Positions 36,591 through 44,954 of a stretch of 64,000 nt of DNA are shown here, one piece after another; the stretch's first letter is position 1, and each line of letters opens with the position of its first letter. The position numbers and the translations under genes are program-made. Where the stretch lies: assembly GCF_013282155.1 (NCBI RefSeq), contig NZ_BLWI01000012.1, positions 248,001 through 312,000 on the forward strand. The letters are read 5' to 3'. Source of the stretch: Sulfitobacter sp. HGT1 (GTDB lineage: Bacteria > Pseudomonadota > Alphaproteobacteria > Rhodobacterales > Rhodobacteraceae). The notes under the pieces are model-generated. The model was not told where the DNA came from and searched no databases. It saw only the letters and a list, made by a program, of their open reading frames with translations.

Positions 36591-37490
36591 TTAATCACTT
36601 TTGCCGATAACCTCATCATTTCGCAGCAAAAGATATAGCGCAAGAATGGTAAGCGAAACGCCCCCGAACACGATCGGTGTCGGCGCACCGTTCCCCAATG
36701 CGATCTCCCACAGGATCACCCAGCTTGGCGTCAGATAGGTATAGGCCATCACCTTGGCCGAGGGCAGCCTGAGCGACGCAAACTGAAGCAAAACAAAGGT
36801 GGCAGAGGACGCGGCCACAGCCACGTAAAAGATCGTGATCCAGACGATAAGCGGCAGCGCCAGCCAGTCGGTTCCCAACACGTCCCGCCAACCATAGATG
36901 AACAATAACGCCCCACCACCGATCAAGGTGCCCAGCGTGAACACCACCGCCGGTTCGCCCCTGTTCAGCTTGCGCACCATCGGCGTATAAAGCGCGTGAC
37001 TGACGCAGCCCACGAAATACACCGCCTCGCCGCGCCCGACTTCGAACCCTTGCAGGGCCGCAAGGTCGGCGCGAAAGATCACCCAAAGCGCCCCGACTGC
37101 TCCGATCGCCAGCGCCATAGCCATCCGCAGCGTGGTCTTTTGCCGTAACAACAGCCAGCCGAAACCGGCGGCAATGATCGGCGTCAGGGTAAACACCGCT
37201 GCCGCACTGACCGGACGGGCGGTCTTTAGCCCCTCGAACATCAGCACGAAATAGACAGCGAACAAACCGCCCAAAATCACATAGCGCCACGGCGCACGGC
37301 CTGCCTCGCGGGTGATCCCCGTTGTTGCGGCAACCGCGACTGCAATCACAACCCCCGCAATCACGAACCGTGCCGCATTCAACGCAGCAGGCGATATCAT
37401 GTTCGCCGACATCGACCCCAATGAAAACGACCCCGCAACAAGGGCCGAAAACGTCAGCATCGCCAAATGCCCCTGAAGATCAGACCTCAT
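36591..37490 (-). CDS. EamA/DMT-family transporter
   Basis: 299 aa with ten predicted membrane segments in two EamA repeats. The first repeat shows NAARFVIAGVVIAVAV and FEGLKTARPVSAAAVFTLTPIIAAGFGW; the second has LTPSWVILWEIALGNGAPTPIVFGG. Drug/metabolite superfamily members usually export amino acids or other metabolites. The ATG at 37490 overlaps the stop of the LysR gene by one base, so the regulator and transporter form one operon. A longer in-frame start at 37595 lies inside that gene. Confidence 0.86.
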   Translation of the reverse strand: MRSDLQGHLAMLTFSALVAGSFSLGSMSANMISPAALNAARFVIAGVVIAVAVAATTGITREAGRAPWRYVILGGLFAVYFVLMFEGLKTARPVSAAAVFTLTPIIAAGFGWLLLRQKTTLRMAMALAIGAVGALWVIFRADLAALQGFEVGRGEAVYFVGCVSHALYTPMVRKLNRGEPAVVFTLGTLIGGGALLFIYGWRDVLGTDWLALPLIVWITIFYVAVAASSATFVLLQFASLRLPSAKVMAYTYLTPSWVILWEIALGNGAPTPIVFGGVSLTILALYLLLRNDEVIGKSD

Positions 37491-38365
37491 TAAGCGGCAC
37501 CCTTCGCACTGTCTTTCAGGAACTTCAAAATCGCCTGCACCTTGGGGGTTCGGTGCAAATCCACATGGCTCACCAGCCAAAGCGGCGAATCCCATTCAGA
37601 CAACTGCGGATGTATCTCGACAAGGTCAGGGTTTTTCAGACCGTCCTCGTAGCCCATGAACCCGATCCCGGCACCGTTCAAAATGGCTTCGGTCAGGGCA
37701 TTGGTATCCAGACAGCGAAAGGTCATCGCACTTTTCGGAACAACCGCCTGCATCCACTTAAAGAACGGTGCCCGCATCTGCATGTCATCGTGGCTGACAA
37801 ACCGGTGGTTGCCATACTCCTCGACCCCGGACGGCTTGCCGAATTTCTCGATATAGCTGCGGTGGGCAAACAGCCCGACCTTTAGCGTCTTGAAGGGCTG
37901 CACAACATTGTCCGGCTGCTCTGGCACATTGCCCGCACGGATCGCGACATGGGCCTCGCCGTATTCAAGGCGGAACAAGCGTTCGCCGGTCAGAAAACGA
38001 ATGGAGATATCCGGGTTCTTCTTTTGAAAGGCAACCAGCAAGGGCGTCACCCAACCCACAATCTCAAGCAGGGATGTGATCACCAACTCACCCGATACGT
38101 TCTCGCCCCGCCCTTTGATCCGGCTGGCAAGCTGGCTGAACTGGTCATTGGTCGCCTCTGCCACCCGCAACAGGTCTTCGCCTGCCTCGGTCGCTTTGTA
38201 CCCGCGGGCATGGCGCTGGAACAACTTGACCGCCAGCCGCGATTCCAACGCATCAATATGACGGATCACCGTCGCATGATGCACGCCCAGAACCTCGGCA
38301 GCCCCACTGACAGTGCCCATGCGCGCCACCTGATAGGCGGTCTTGATCTCGTCCCAGTTATCCAT
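37490..38365 (-). CDS. LysR-family transcriptional regulator
   Basis: 291 aa. Winged helix at about residues 2-62: AYQVARMGTVSGAAEVLGVHHATVIRHIDALESRL, with the wing KATEAGEDLL. The effector domain (about 90-285) follows the periplasmic-binding-protein pattern: GELVITSLLEIVGWV, DISIRFLTGERLFRLEYGEAHVAIRAG. It probably controls the downstream EamA exporter and perhaps the divergent azoreductase gene, across an intergenic region with a palindrome. The ATG at 38365 is preferred; a GTG one codon upstream is possible. Confidence 0.88.
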   Translation of the reverse strand: MDNWDEIKTAYQVARMGTVSGAAEVLGVHHATVIRHIDALESRLAVKLFQRHARGYKATEAGEDLLRVAEATNDQFSQLASRIKGRGENVSGELVITSLLEIVGWVTPLLVAFQKKNPDISIRFLTGERLFRLEYGEAHVAIRAGNVPEQPDNVVQPFKTLKVGLFAHRSYIEKFGKPSGVEEYGNHRFVSHDDMQMRAPFFKWMQAVVPKSAMTFRCLDTNALTEAILNGAGIGFMGYEDGLKNPDLVEIHPQLSEWDSPLWLVSHVDLHRTPKVQAILKFLKDSAKGAA

Positions 38366-38402
38366 CACGCCACCCCGTTCAATCCGGATTTATGTGCAAA
38401 TT

Positions 38403-38438
38403 CGAACACTTCACCCGCATTTTCGCAAGTTGTGTTCG
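38403..38438. promoter_or_regulatory. Inverted repeat between LysR and azoR
   Basis: CGAACAC (38403-38409) and GTGTTCG (38432-38438), a perfect 7-bp pair with a 22-bp spacer, in the 131-bp divergent promoter region. Possible regulator site; the spacer is longer than a usual LysR box. Confidence 0.3.
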
Positions 38439-38496
38439 CCCGTGCAAGGCGCATTTAACAGGTGTCAATCAAATTCCTAATAAAGGACCTCCTCCC

Positions 38497-39090
38497 ATGT
38501 CTATCTTGCGTATCGATTCATCTGCCAACACCACCGATTCCGTGACCCGCGCCCTGACGGACCGTATTGTCGCCAAACTGGGCGATAGTGATGTGACCGT
38601 CCGCGACCTTGCCCATGAACCGCTGCCACAAATCACCCAGACCTGGGCGGTCGCGCGTGTCACCCCCGAGGCCGACCGCTCCGCCGAACAGATCGAGGCG
38701 CTGGCCGAATCCGACAAACTGGTGGCCGAACTGCTGGCCGCAGATACCATCGTCATCGGTGCCCCCCTCTATAACTTCAGCGTGCCTGCATCCCTGAAAG
38801 CCTGGATTGATCTGGTCGCACGTGTGGGCGTTACATTCCGCTACACCGAAACCGGCCCCGAAGGTCTGGTCAAAGGCAAACGCGTGATCATCGCCATGGC
38901 ATCGGGTGGCGTTCCCGCCGGCTCCGAGGCGGATTTCAACACCGGCTACCTGAAGGCTGTGCTTGGCTTTATGGGGATGACCGACGTTACAATCGTATCC
39001 GCCGACGCATTGGCCAAAGACCCCGAAGGCACGATCGAGCGCGCCAATAACGCCATCGACGGGCTGGCTCCGGTCGCCAAAGCAGCCTGA
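38497..39090 (+). CDS. azoR: FMN-dependent NADH-azoreductase
   Basis: 197 aa. Flavodoxin-like fold of the AzoR/AcpD family that reduces quinones and azo compounds with NADH. LRIDSSANTTDSVTRALTDR binds the FMN phosphate, GAPLYNFSVPASLKAWID and FRYTETGPEGLVKGKRVIIA are family marks, and SGGVPAGSE completes the flavin site. AAAGGA precedes the ATG. Divergent from a LysR regulator, a common arrangement for quinone-stress genes. Confidence 0.92.
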   Translation: MSILRIDSSANTTDSVTRALTDRIVAKLGDSDVTVRDLAHEPLPQITQTWAVARVTPEADRSAEQIEALAESDKLVAELLAADTIVIGAPLYNFSVPASLKAWIDLVARVGVTFRYTETGPEGLVKGKRVIIAMASGGVPAGSEADFNTGYLKAVLGFMGMTDVTIVSADALAKDPEGTIERANNAIDGLAPVAKAA

Positions 39091-39104
39091 CCAGCCAAAA
39101 CGAC

Positions 39105-39225
39105 GGGCGGGTTGACTCAAACCCGCCCCTCACTTAAACGACCCACAAATCCCGGAAGCACTATGCCTTCCGGTCTCTGGCGCGGCCAGAGATCGCCCCC
39201 CACCAGCGTGTTACGCCCGTGGGGG
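39105..39225 (+). ncRNA. Array of four hairpins before ffh
   Basis: Four perfect stems in 121 bases: GGGCGGGTT/AACCCGCCC (39105-39128), CCGGAAG/CTTCCGG (39152-39173), TCTCTGG/CCAGAGA (39174-39192) and CCCCCAC/GTGGGGG (39197-39225). The first may terminate azoR. The other three are packed end to end 69 bp before the ffh start and look like a structured leader or a small RNA. The conserved SRP-RNA tetraloop sequence was not found, so this is not 4.5S RNA. Type is a guess. Confidence 0.4.
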
Positions 39226-39294
39226 CATTTGTGTATTTAACGCGGGCTTCCTAGATTAGGATCATCCGCAACCGACCGAAGGGGGCCATGGCCC

Positions 39295-40794
39295 ATGTTT
39301 GAGAACCTATCCGAACGCCTTTCCGGCGTCTTTGACCGCCTCACCAAACAAGGTGCGCTGTCCGAAGAAGACGTCAAAACCGCCCTGCGCGAAGTCCGCG
39401 TCGCCCTGCTTGAGGCAGACGTTTCCCTGCCCGTCGCCCGTGATTTCGTCAAAGCCGTCCAGGACAAGGCCACAGGTCAGGCGGTCACCAAATCGATCAC
39501 CCCCGGCCAGCAGGTCGTCAAAATCGTCCATGACACCCTGATCGATGTGCTGCGCGGCGAAGGCGAACCCGGTGCGCTGAAAATCGACAATGCCCCCGCC
39601 CCGATCCTGATGGTCGGCCTGCAAGGCTCCGGTAAAACCACCACGACCGCGAAACTGGCGAAACGTCTCAAGGACCGCGACGGCAAGCGCGTGCTGATGG
39701 CATCGCTTGACGTCAACCGCCCCGCCGCGATGGAACAGCTTGCGATCCTCGGCGTGCAAATCGGCGTCGACACCCTGCCCATCGTCAAGGGTGAAAACCC
39801 CGTCCAGATCGCCAAACGCGCCAAGACCCAAGCCGCAATGGGCGGCTACGACGTCTACATGCTCGACACCGCTGGCCGTTTGTCCATCGACGAAGAACTG
39901 ATGCAACAGGTCGAAGCCGTCCGTGACGTTGCCAACCCGCGCGAAACCCTGCTGGTGGTCGATGGCCTGACCGGTCAGGACGCCGTGCAAACGGCTGAAA
40001 ACTTCAACGACCGCATCGGCATTTCCGGCGTCGTGCTGACGCGTATGGACGGTGACGGTCGCGGCGGTGCAGCCCTGTCCATGCGCGCGGTCACCGGCAA
40101 GCCGATCAAATTCGTCGGCCTTGGCGAAAAGATGGACGCGCTCGAAACCTTTGAACCCGAACGCATCGCGGGCCGCATCCTTGGCATGGGTGACATCGTC
40201 GCCCTCGTCGAAAAGGCGCAGGAAACCATCGAGGCCGAACAAGCCGAAAAGATGATGCGCCGCATGGCCAAAGGTCAGTTCAATATGAACGACCTGAAAA
40301 TGCAGCTCGAACAGATGCTCAAGATGGGCGGCATGCAAGGCATGATGGGCATGATGCCCGGCATGGGTAAAATGGCCAAACAGGTCGAAGAAGCCGGCTT
40401 TGACGACAAGGTCCTCAAACACCAGATCGCCCTGATCCAGTCGATGACCAAAAAGGAACGCGCCAACCCCGCGCTGCTGCAAGCCAGCCGCAAGAAACGG
40501 ATCGCCAAAGGTGCCGGCCTCGAAGTCTCCGAACTGAACAAACTGATGAAGATGCAGCGCCAGATGGGCGACATGATGAAAAAGATGGGCAAAATGGGCA
40601 AAGGCGGCATGCTCAAACAGGCCATGAAAGGCATGATGGGCGGCAAGGGCGGCATGGACCCGGCCGCAATGGCCCAGGGCATGGACCCAAAAGCCCTCGA
40701 AGCCGCAGCCAGACAAATGGGCGGCAAACTGCCCGGCATGGGCGGCGGCATGGGCCTGCCCGGCGGGCTGTCCGGCTTCGGGAAAAAGAAATGA
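39295..40794 (+). CDS. ffh: Signal recognition particle protein Ffh
   Basis: 499 aa. GTPase that binds SRP RNA and signal sequences of membrane proteins. N domain (1-85), G domain with P-loop GLQGSGKTTTTAKLA (about 105-119), DTAGRL and TRMDGDGRGGAAL, then the methionine-rich M domain (about 300-499). The M domain has repeated Met/Gly stretches (KMGGMQGMMGMMPGMGKM) and a very Gly/Met-rich tail, as in other Rhodobacterales. The start codon follows a purine-rich GAAGGGGG. Preceded by the hairpin array. Confidence 0.98.
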   Translation: MFENLSERLSGVFDRLTKQGALSEEDVKTALREVRVALLEADVSLPVARDFVKAVQDKATGQAVTKSITPGQQVVKIVHDTLIDVLRGEGEPGALKIDNAPAPILMVGLQGSGKTTTTAKLAKRLKDRDGKRVLMASLDVNRPAAMEQLAILGVQIGVDTLPIVKGENPVQIAKRAKTQAAMGGYDVYMLDTAGRLSIDEELMQQVEAVRDVANPRETLLVVDGLTGQDAVQTAENFNDRIGISGVVLTRMDGDGRGGAALSMRAVTGKPIKFVGLGEKMDALETFEPERIAGRILGMGDIVALVEKAQETIEAEQAEKMMRRMAKGQFNMNDLKMQLEQMLKMGGMQGMMGMMPGMGKMAKQVEEAGFDDKVLKHQIALIQSMTKKERANPALLQASRKKRIAKGAGLEVSELNKLMKMQRQMGDMMKKMGKMGKGGMLKQAMKGMMGGKGGMDPAAMAQGMDPKALEAAARQMGGKLPGMGGGMGLPGGLSGFGKKK

Positions 40795-40838
40795 CCCCGA
40801 TTTCGTTTTGCCAAATAAACTCCCGCCGGAGGCATCCC
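40792..40838 (+). repeat. Intergenic repeat, copy A
   Basis: Begins at the ffh stop codon and matches copy B at 52358-52404 over about 46 bases with few differences, including TTTTGCCA(A/G)ATAAACTCC followed by CGCCGGAGGCATCCC. It contains a small hairpin CTCC-CGCC-GGAG. A shorter related copy is at 55211. Such elements recur in Rhodobacterales intergenic DNA. Confidence 0.75.
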
Positions 40839-40945
40839 GCCCTCGCAACACCCACACCGCCGCGCGGGCTGGCTCACCTTGCCCCCTGCGCCAAGAATGT
40901 CGTCGCGCGCCAGCGCGCCCGCATCCTAACGAAAAAGGCCACCGT

Positions 40946-41242
40946 ATGACCGACGCCGTGACCCGCGCTGCGGAAATCCTCAAAGGCCACCGCGCCAGCA
41001 TCGACCGGCTTGATGCCATCCTCGTCTATACCTTGGGCGAGCGGTTCAAACACACCCAGGCTGTGGGGAAACTCAAAGCCGAACACGACCTTCCCCCGTC
41101 CGATCCGGATCGCGAAGCGAACCAGATTGCCCGGCTCGAAGATTTGGCGAAAGAGGCTGACCTCGATCCCGAATTTGCCAAGAAGTTTCTGAACTTCATC
41201 ATCGCTGAAGTCATTCAGCACCACAAAAGCCACCAATCGTAG
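40946..41242 (+). CDS. AroQ-type chorismate mutase
   Basis: 98 aa, all-helical. Converts chorismate to prephenate for phenylalanine and tyrosine synthesis. The AroQ active-site pattern is visible: arginine in SIDRLDAILVYTLGERF, second arginine in GERF, lysine in AVGKLKAEH, DPDREANQ with the Arg-Glu pair, and Q in IAEVIQHH. The ATG at 40946 is supported by the family N-terminus and GAAAAAGG; the open frame upstream (40808) runs through the repeat and is not coding. Stands between ffh and rpsP. Confidence 0.92.
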   Translation: MTDAVTRAAEILKGHRASIDRLDAILVYTLGERFKHTQAVGKLKAEHDLPPSDPDREANQIARLEDLAKEADLDPEFAKKFLNFIIAEVIQHHKSHQS

Positions 41243-41265
41243 GGTGGGGTTCACCCCACCACGCC
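41238..41265. repeat. GTAGGGTGGG hairpin repeat, copy 1 (terminator-like)
   Basis: GGTGGGGT, TC, ACCCCACC at the 3' end of the chorismate mutase gene, within TCGTAGGGTGGGGTTCACCC and ACCACGCC. A near copy is at 61022-61050. Can form a GC hairpin; no T run follows. Confidence 0.6.
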
Positions 41266-41286
41266 TAACCCTAAAGGAAACACATC

Positions 41287-41688
41287 ATGTCCATGAAAAT
41301 TCGTCTCGCCCGTGGCGGTTCCAAAAAGCGCCCTTTCTACCGCATCGTTGCTGCCGACAGCCGCATGCCACGTGATGGCCGCTTCATTGAAAAGCTGGGC
41401 ACATACAACCCGTTGCTGGCCAAAGACAGCGAAGATCGCGTGACAATGAACGTCGAGCGCGTTCAGTACTGGATGAGCAAGGGCGCACAGCCAACAGACC
41501 GTGTTGCACGCATGTTGGAAGCCGCTGGCGTTACCCCAAAGACAGAGCGCAGCAACCCCAAGAAGGGTGCACCGGGCAAGAAAGCCACAGCGCGCGTCGA
41601 AGAGAAAGCCGCCAAGGCAGCCGCCGCAGCAGAAGCCGCAGCAGCACCGGCCGAAGCACCTGCCGCAGACGAAGCAGCAGCAGAATAA
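41287..41688 (+). CDS. rpsP: 30S ribosomal protein S16
   Basis: 133 aa. [24 protein letters not shown], split at its first Gly pair, is unmistakable S16, followed by [12 protein letters not shown] and [16 protein letters not shown]. After about residue 85 comes an Ala/Lys/Glu/Pro-rich tail (to 133) that other phyla lack but Rhodobacterales share. AAAGGAAACACATC precedes the ATG at 41287. First gene of the rpsP-rimM-trmD block. Confidence 0.98.
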   Translation: MSMKIRLARGGSKKRPFYRIVAADSRMPRDGRFIEKLGTYNPLLAKDSEDRVTMNVERVQYWMSKGAQPTDRVARMLEAAGVTPKTERSNPKKGAPGKKATARVEEKAAKAAAAAEAAAAPAEAPAADEAAAE

Positions 41689-41699
41689 TCAAACGGTTT

Positions 41700-41725
41700 C
41701 CCGGCGCGGTTTTCGCTGCGCCGGG
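41700..41725 (+). terminator. GC hairpin after rpsP
   Basis: CCCGGCGC (41700-41707) and GCGCCGGG (41718-41725), perfect arms, 10-base loop with TTTT, 11 bp after the rpsP stop. No T run follows, so it may be an attenuator or an mRNA-stabilising end that allows rpsP to exceed rimM and trmD. Confidence 0.5.
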
Positions 41726-41843
41726 ATCCAACAGGTATATTTGACAGTCAGCATTCCTTTGCCAATCCTGCCGGTCCGATGTACTTTACCATCATTCCAT
41801 TACCGACCGCGTCCTGACGTTGTCCCCGACCCGAAAGCCGATC

Positions 41844-41993
41844 ATGTTCCGATTGCTGCGTCTCGTTCTTGTTCTTGGCATAGGTATCGCCATTGGCATC
41901 TGGTTTGAACGCATGTTGATGAAAAGCGAATGCACGGCCGGCGAAGGCCAATGGACCGGCACAATCTGTCTGGATTCGGAGTTACTGCAATGA
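41844..41993 (+). CDS. 49-aa single-span membrane protein
   Basis: A 50-codon frame ([20 protein letters not shown], then [17 protein letters not shown] and a short tail) whose TGA overlaps the rimM ATG (ATGA). One membrane helix near the N-terminus with arginines on the cytoplasmic side, then a short periplasmic part with two cysteines (SEC and TIC) that may pair. Coupling to rimM and the ordered hydrophobic pattern support it as real. No family recognised. Confidence 0.65.
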   Translation: MFRLLRLVLVLGIGIAIGIWFERMLMKSECTAGEGQWTGTICLDSELLQ

Positions 41994-42511
41994 GCGAAAA
42001 AGTATCAGTCGGTGCGATTGCCGGATCTTACGGTGTACGCGGCGAATTGCGCATCAAAAGCTATTGCGCGGTTCCCGAAGACATCGAAAACTACAGCCCC
42101 CTGACATCCGAAGACGGCAAACGCAGCTTTGCAATCGCCCTTGTGCGCCCGATCAAGAACGGCTTTGTTGCCCGCATCACCGATGTCACCTCCAAGGAGG
42201 AAGCGGACGCCCTGCGCGGCACCGTGCTTTATGCGGACCGCGACCAGCTGCCCTCGTTGCCCGATGATGAATTCTATCACGCCGATCTGATCGGGCTTGA
42301 GGTGTTCGACACCGGCGGCACCTTGATCGGCAAGGTCAAAACCGTCCAGAACCACGGCGCGGATGATCTGCTGGAAACGCAGCTCGCGGGCACTTCGGCC
42401 ACTGTGTTCCTGCCGTTCACCAAGGCGGCGGTGCCGACGGTCGATCTCGCCTCCGGTCGGATCATCGCCGATCCCCCCGACGGGATACTCCCCGATGCCA
42501 AGGCTGACTAA
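41990..42511 (+). CDS. rimM: 16S rRNA processing protein RimM
   Basis: 173 aa. Assembly factor that binds S19 and helps to mature the 30S head. [18 protein letters not shown] is the N-terminal RimM signature; the PRC-barrel half has [32 protein letters not shown] and [15 protein letters not shown]. Start at 41990 overlaps the small membrane protein gene; an open frame to 41930 is not family-like. Followed by two sulfotransferase-like genes rather than trmD directly. Confidence 0.96.
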   Translation: MSEKVSVGAIAGSYGVRGELRIKSYCAVPEDIENYSPLTSEDGKRSFAIALVRPIKNGFVARITDVTSKEEADALRGTVLYADRDQLPSLPDDEFYHADLIGLEVFDTGGTLIGKVKTVQNHGADDLLETQLAGTSATVFLPFTKAAVPTVDLASGRIIADPPDGILPDAKAD

Positions 42512-42520
42512 CCGTTCTGC

Positions 42521-43330
42521 ATGTTTCTGCCCGATACGGGCCTATCGCGCGTGACGCAGGTCATCGTACATCCGGGGTTTCACAAAACCGGCACCTCCAC
42601 CTTGCAAGCCTCCCTCAGGGCGAACCGCGACACCCTTGCCCCGGATATCCGGATTTTTCTGGATCAGGATATTCCCGGCCTGTCGGGTGCCGCCAAGGGC
42701 TATTCCGCCAGCCGCACTGACCTTGATCTGGGCCTGGTCCTCTACGAGGCCGCCTTGATCGCCGAACAGATCAATCCGGCCCCCCGCACACTCATCCTCA
42801 GCTCGGAAAGCCTGTGTGGCTATATCCCCGGCCGCAATGGCGTGCAGGATTACCGCGCAGCCCCCGATCTGCTGACAGCAATTTGCACCGCATTTGCGCA
42901 AACGCGCCCCGACGCAAAACTAACCTTCCTCTTTTCGACGCGCAGCCCTGAAGATTGGCTGGAAAGTTGTTATGCCCAACATCTGCGCGCCTCTCGTATG
43001 AAGCTGGACAAACAGGATTATGTCGAAACGTTCAGACCCTCTTCAAACCTGACCCAAGTGGTCACGGACTGCACTGCCGCGCTGCCTTTGGCGTGTCTTG
43101 CCAGCATCCGGCTTGAGGACTGCGCAAAAACCAGACTGGGTATGCTGGACAGCCTGCTGGATCTGGCAGACTATCCCGACAGCAAACGCAGCGCCTTGTC
43201 GCCAGCACCCGTCACAAACAGGGCACCCTCGCCCGCGCAACTTTCGGCGTTGCTTGACATCAACCGCTCGGGCCTGAGCGATCAGGACGCCTGCGCCGCA
43301 CGTCTGAAACTGAACAGGGAAATCGTCTGA
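42521..43330 (+). CDS. Sulfotransferase-like P-loop protein (first of a tandem pair)
   Basis: 269 aa. HPGFHKTGTSTLQASLRANR near the N-terminus matches the PAPS 5'-phosphosulfate-binding loop, and FSTRSPEDWLESCYAQHL in the middle matches the 3'-phosphate motif (R-x-P-x-D-W-x-x-S). Between them TLILSSESLCGYIPGR follows sulfotransferase-family order. The second half is less conserved. The true start may be the ATG at 42521 or a GTG at 42551. It shares this plan with the next gene, so they arose by duplication. Substrate unknown; a possible target is a cell-surface polymer or lipid, but nothing proves this. Confidence 0.7.
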   Translation: MFLPDTGLSRVTQVIVHPGFHKTGTSTLQASLRANRDTLAPDIRIFLDQDIPGLSGAAKGYSASRTDLDLGLVLYEAALIAEQINPAPRTLILSSESLCGYIPGRNGVQDYRAAPDLLTAICTAFAQTRPDAKLTFLFSTRSPEDWLESCYAQHLRASRMKLDKQDYVETFRPSSNLTQVVTDCTAALPLACLASIRLEDCAKTRLGMLDSLLDLADYPDSKRSALSPAPVTNRAPSPAQLSALLDINRSGLSDQDACAARLKLNREIV

Positions 43331-44118
43331 TGCCGCGCCGGATTATCCTGCACACCGGATTTCACAAAACCGGCACGACCAGCCTGACCTCAACCTTGCG
43401 CGCCAACCGTGCGGCGCTCAAGCGGCATGTTGCCCTGCGCCTGCCCCCTCAAATGCGCGAGCTGATCAGCGCCACGCGCGGTTATTCGACATGGCGCGAC
43501 CCGCTGACCCTGATCAAGGCCGAAACCCGGTTTCACGCCTTGCTGGAGGATTTACCCGCAATGCCCCGCCGCAGCTTGATCATTACGTCCGAAGAACTGG
43601 GCGGCCACCTGCCCGGCCGTGGCGATCTGATGGATTACAGTGCCATGCCGATCATCCTGTACAGTTTCTGGACCATCGCAAAAGCCAAGTTTCCCGCAGC
43701 GGACATCCAGATTTACCTGTCCACCCGCAAGCCCGCAGACTGGCTGGTCTCGGCCTATTGGCAGCATGTGAAATCATCCTCCATGACGCTGGACCTTGAG
43801 GCGTTTGTTGAAAAGTACCACGCTGCCGGCGATCTGGACTTCATGGTTAATGAAATCGCCAGCCGCGTCCCCTGCCCGACCCATCACTGCGCCATCGAAG
43901 ACAGCAAGCACCGTCCGCTTGGCCCCGCCGACCCGCTGCTTGATCTGTGCGACATCCCCCAAGACCTGCGCGACAGCCTGCAGCCCGCGCCTGCCCAGAA
44001 TATCCGGCCCGACATGGAAACCTTGTTGGCCTTGCTCGACGTCAACAGAACTGTCAAAGACCCCGAAAACCGCATGGCCACCAAAAAGGCCATTCTGGAA
44101 AAGGCCAATGTGACATGA
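43330..44118 (+). CDS. Sulfotransferase-like P-loop protein (second of a tandem pair)
   Basis: 262 aa. HTGFHKTGTTSLTSTLRANR corresponds to the phosphosulfate-binding loop and LSTRKPADWLVSAYWQHV to the 3'-phosphate motif. RSLIITSEELGGHLPGRGD lies between, and both proteins end in a LL(A/D)(L/I)xDxNR stretch (ALLDVNRTVKD here). Overlaps the stop of the preceding gene by one base and the trmD start by 4 bp (ATGA), so it is translated with the operon. Likely a paralog of 42521-43330. Function unknown. Confidence 0.7.
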   Translation: MPRRIILHTGFHKTGTTSLTSTLRANRAALKRHVALRLPPQMRELISATRGYSTWRDPLTLIKAETRFHALLEDLPAMPRRSLIITSEELGGHLPGRGDLMDYSAMPIILYSFWTIAKAKFPAADIQIYLSTRKPADWLVSAYWQHVKSSSMTLDLEAFVEKYHAAGDLDFMVNEIASRVPCPTHHCAIEDSKHRPLGPADPLLDLCDIPQDLRDSLQPAPAQNIRPDMETLLALLDVNRTVKDPENRMATKKAILEKANVT

Positions 44119-44954
44119 CAACACCGCCGGACAAGACGACCGACCCCGATCGCCCCAGGCAGGCCCGTTCCCACGGTCGCCAATCGGTACGCCCGACACT
44201 GAAACCACGCGAATTGATGCAGGACACGCCCGACTATGCCGGCGTCTGGCGGGCTGAAATCGTGACCTTGTTTCCCGAACTCTTTCCCGGTGTGCTGGGG
44301 GCCAGCCTGACGGGCCGCGCCCTGCAAGAAGGCAAATGGCAGCTGCGCACCCACGATCTGCGCGACTATGGCATCGGCAAACACCGCAATGTCGATGATA
44401 CGCCCGCAGGCGGCGGTGCCGGCATGGTCATGCGCGCCGATGTGGTTGGCCCCGCAATCGAAGCGGCGATGGCCGGGGCCGCAGGGCGTTGGCCGATCCT
44501 GTACATGTCGCCGCGCGGACGGCGTTTTGATCAGGCGATGGCCGCCGATCTTGCCACCTGTTCAGGCGTGACCATGCTGTGCGGCCGGTTCGAGGGCGTC
44601 GACGAACGTGTGATCGAACATTACGGCATTACCGAAGTGTCCTTGGGTGATTTTGTGATGACCGGTGGTGAACTCGCCGCGCAGGCGATGATCGACGCCA
44701 CCGTGCGCCTGCTGCCCGGCGTGCTGGGAAATGCCGATAGCACGGTCGAGGAAAGCCACTCCTCCGGCCTGCTGGAACACCCGCAATACACCCGCCCCGC
44801 CGAATGGAAGGGCCGCGAGATACCGCCCGTCCTGATGTCGGGCAACCACGGCGAAATCGCCAAATGGCGGCTTGCCCAAGGCGAGCTGCTGACACAGCAG
44901 CGCCGCCCTGATATGTGGGCAAAATACACGCCAAAACCAAAAGGCAAATCATGA
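44115..44954 (+). CDS. trmD: tRNA (guanine37-N1)-methyltransferase
   Basis: 279 aa. Methylates G37 next to the anticodon to prevent frameshifts. SPOUT fold marks: [51 protein letters not shown] and [17 protein letters not shown]. The first 34 residues before [11 protein letters not shown] are a basic, Pro/Arg-rich extension not found in E. coli TrmD, seen in related genera. The start at 44115 overlaps the previous stop; the alternative is 44217. Ends with an ATGA overlap into purC. Confidence 0.96.
   Translation: MTTPPDKTTDPDRPRQARSHGRQSVRPTLKPRELMQDTPDYAGVWRAEIVTLFPELFPGVLGASLTGRALQEGKWQLRTHDLRDYGIGKHRNVDDTPAGGGAGMVMRADVVGPAIEAAMAGAAGRWPILYMSPRGRRFDQAMAADLATCSGVTMLCGRFEGVDERVIEHYGITEVSLGDFVMTGGELAAQAMIDATVRLLPGVLGNADSTVEESHSSGLLEHPQYTRPAEWKGREIPPVLMSGNHGEIAKWRLAQGELLTQQRRPDMWAKYTPKPKGKS

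Noticed and set aside
39105-39225. 4.5S (SRP) RNA gene
   Set aside because: Position before ffh was suggestive, but the conserved GGAA-tetraloop region and its flanking sequence are absent.
40808-40945. Coding sequence upstream of chorismate mutase
   Set aside because: The open frame (and the matching one before the MBL-fold gene at 52373) is produced by the intergenic repeat copies; family N-termini and ribosome-binding sites support the later starts.
39307-41019. Long 570-codon leftward frame opposite ffh
   Set aside because: It is the antisense shadow of a highly conserved gene in a GC-rich genome; composition is His/Ala/Gly-rich and unlike any protein.
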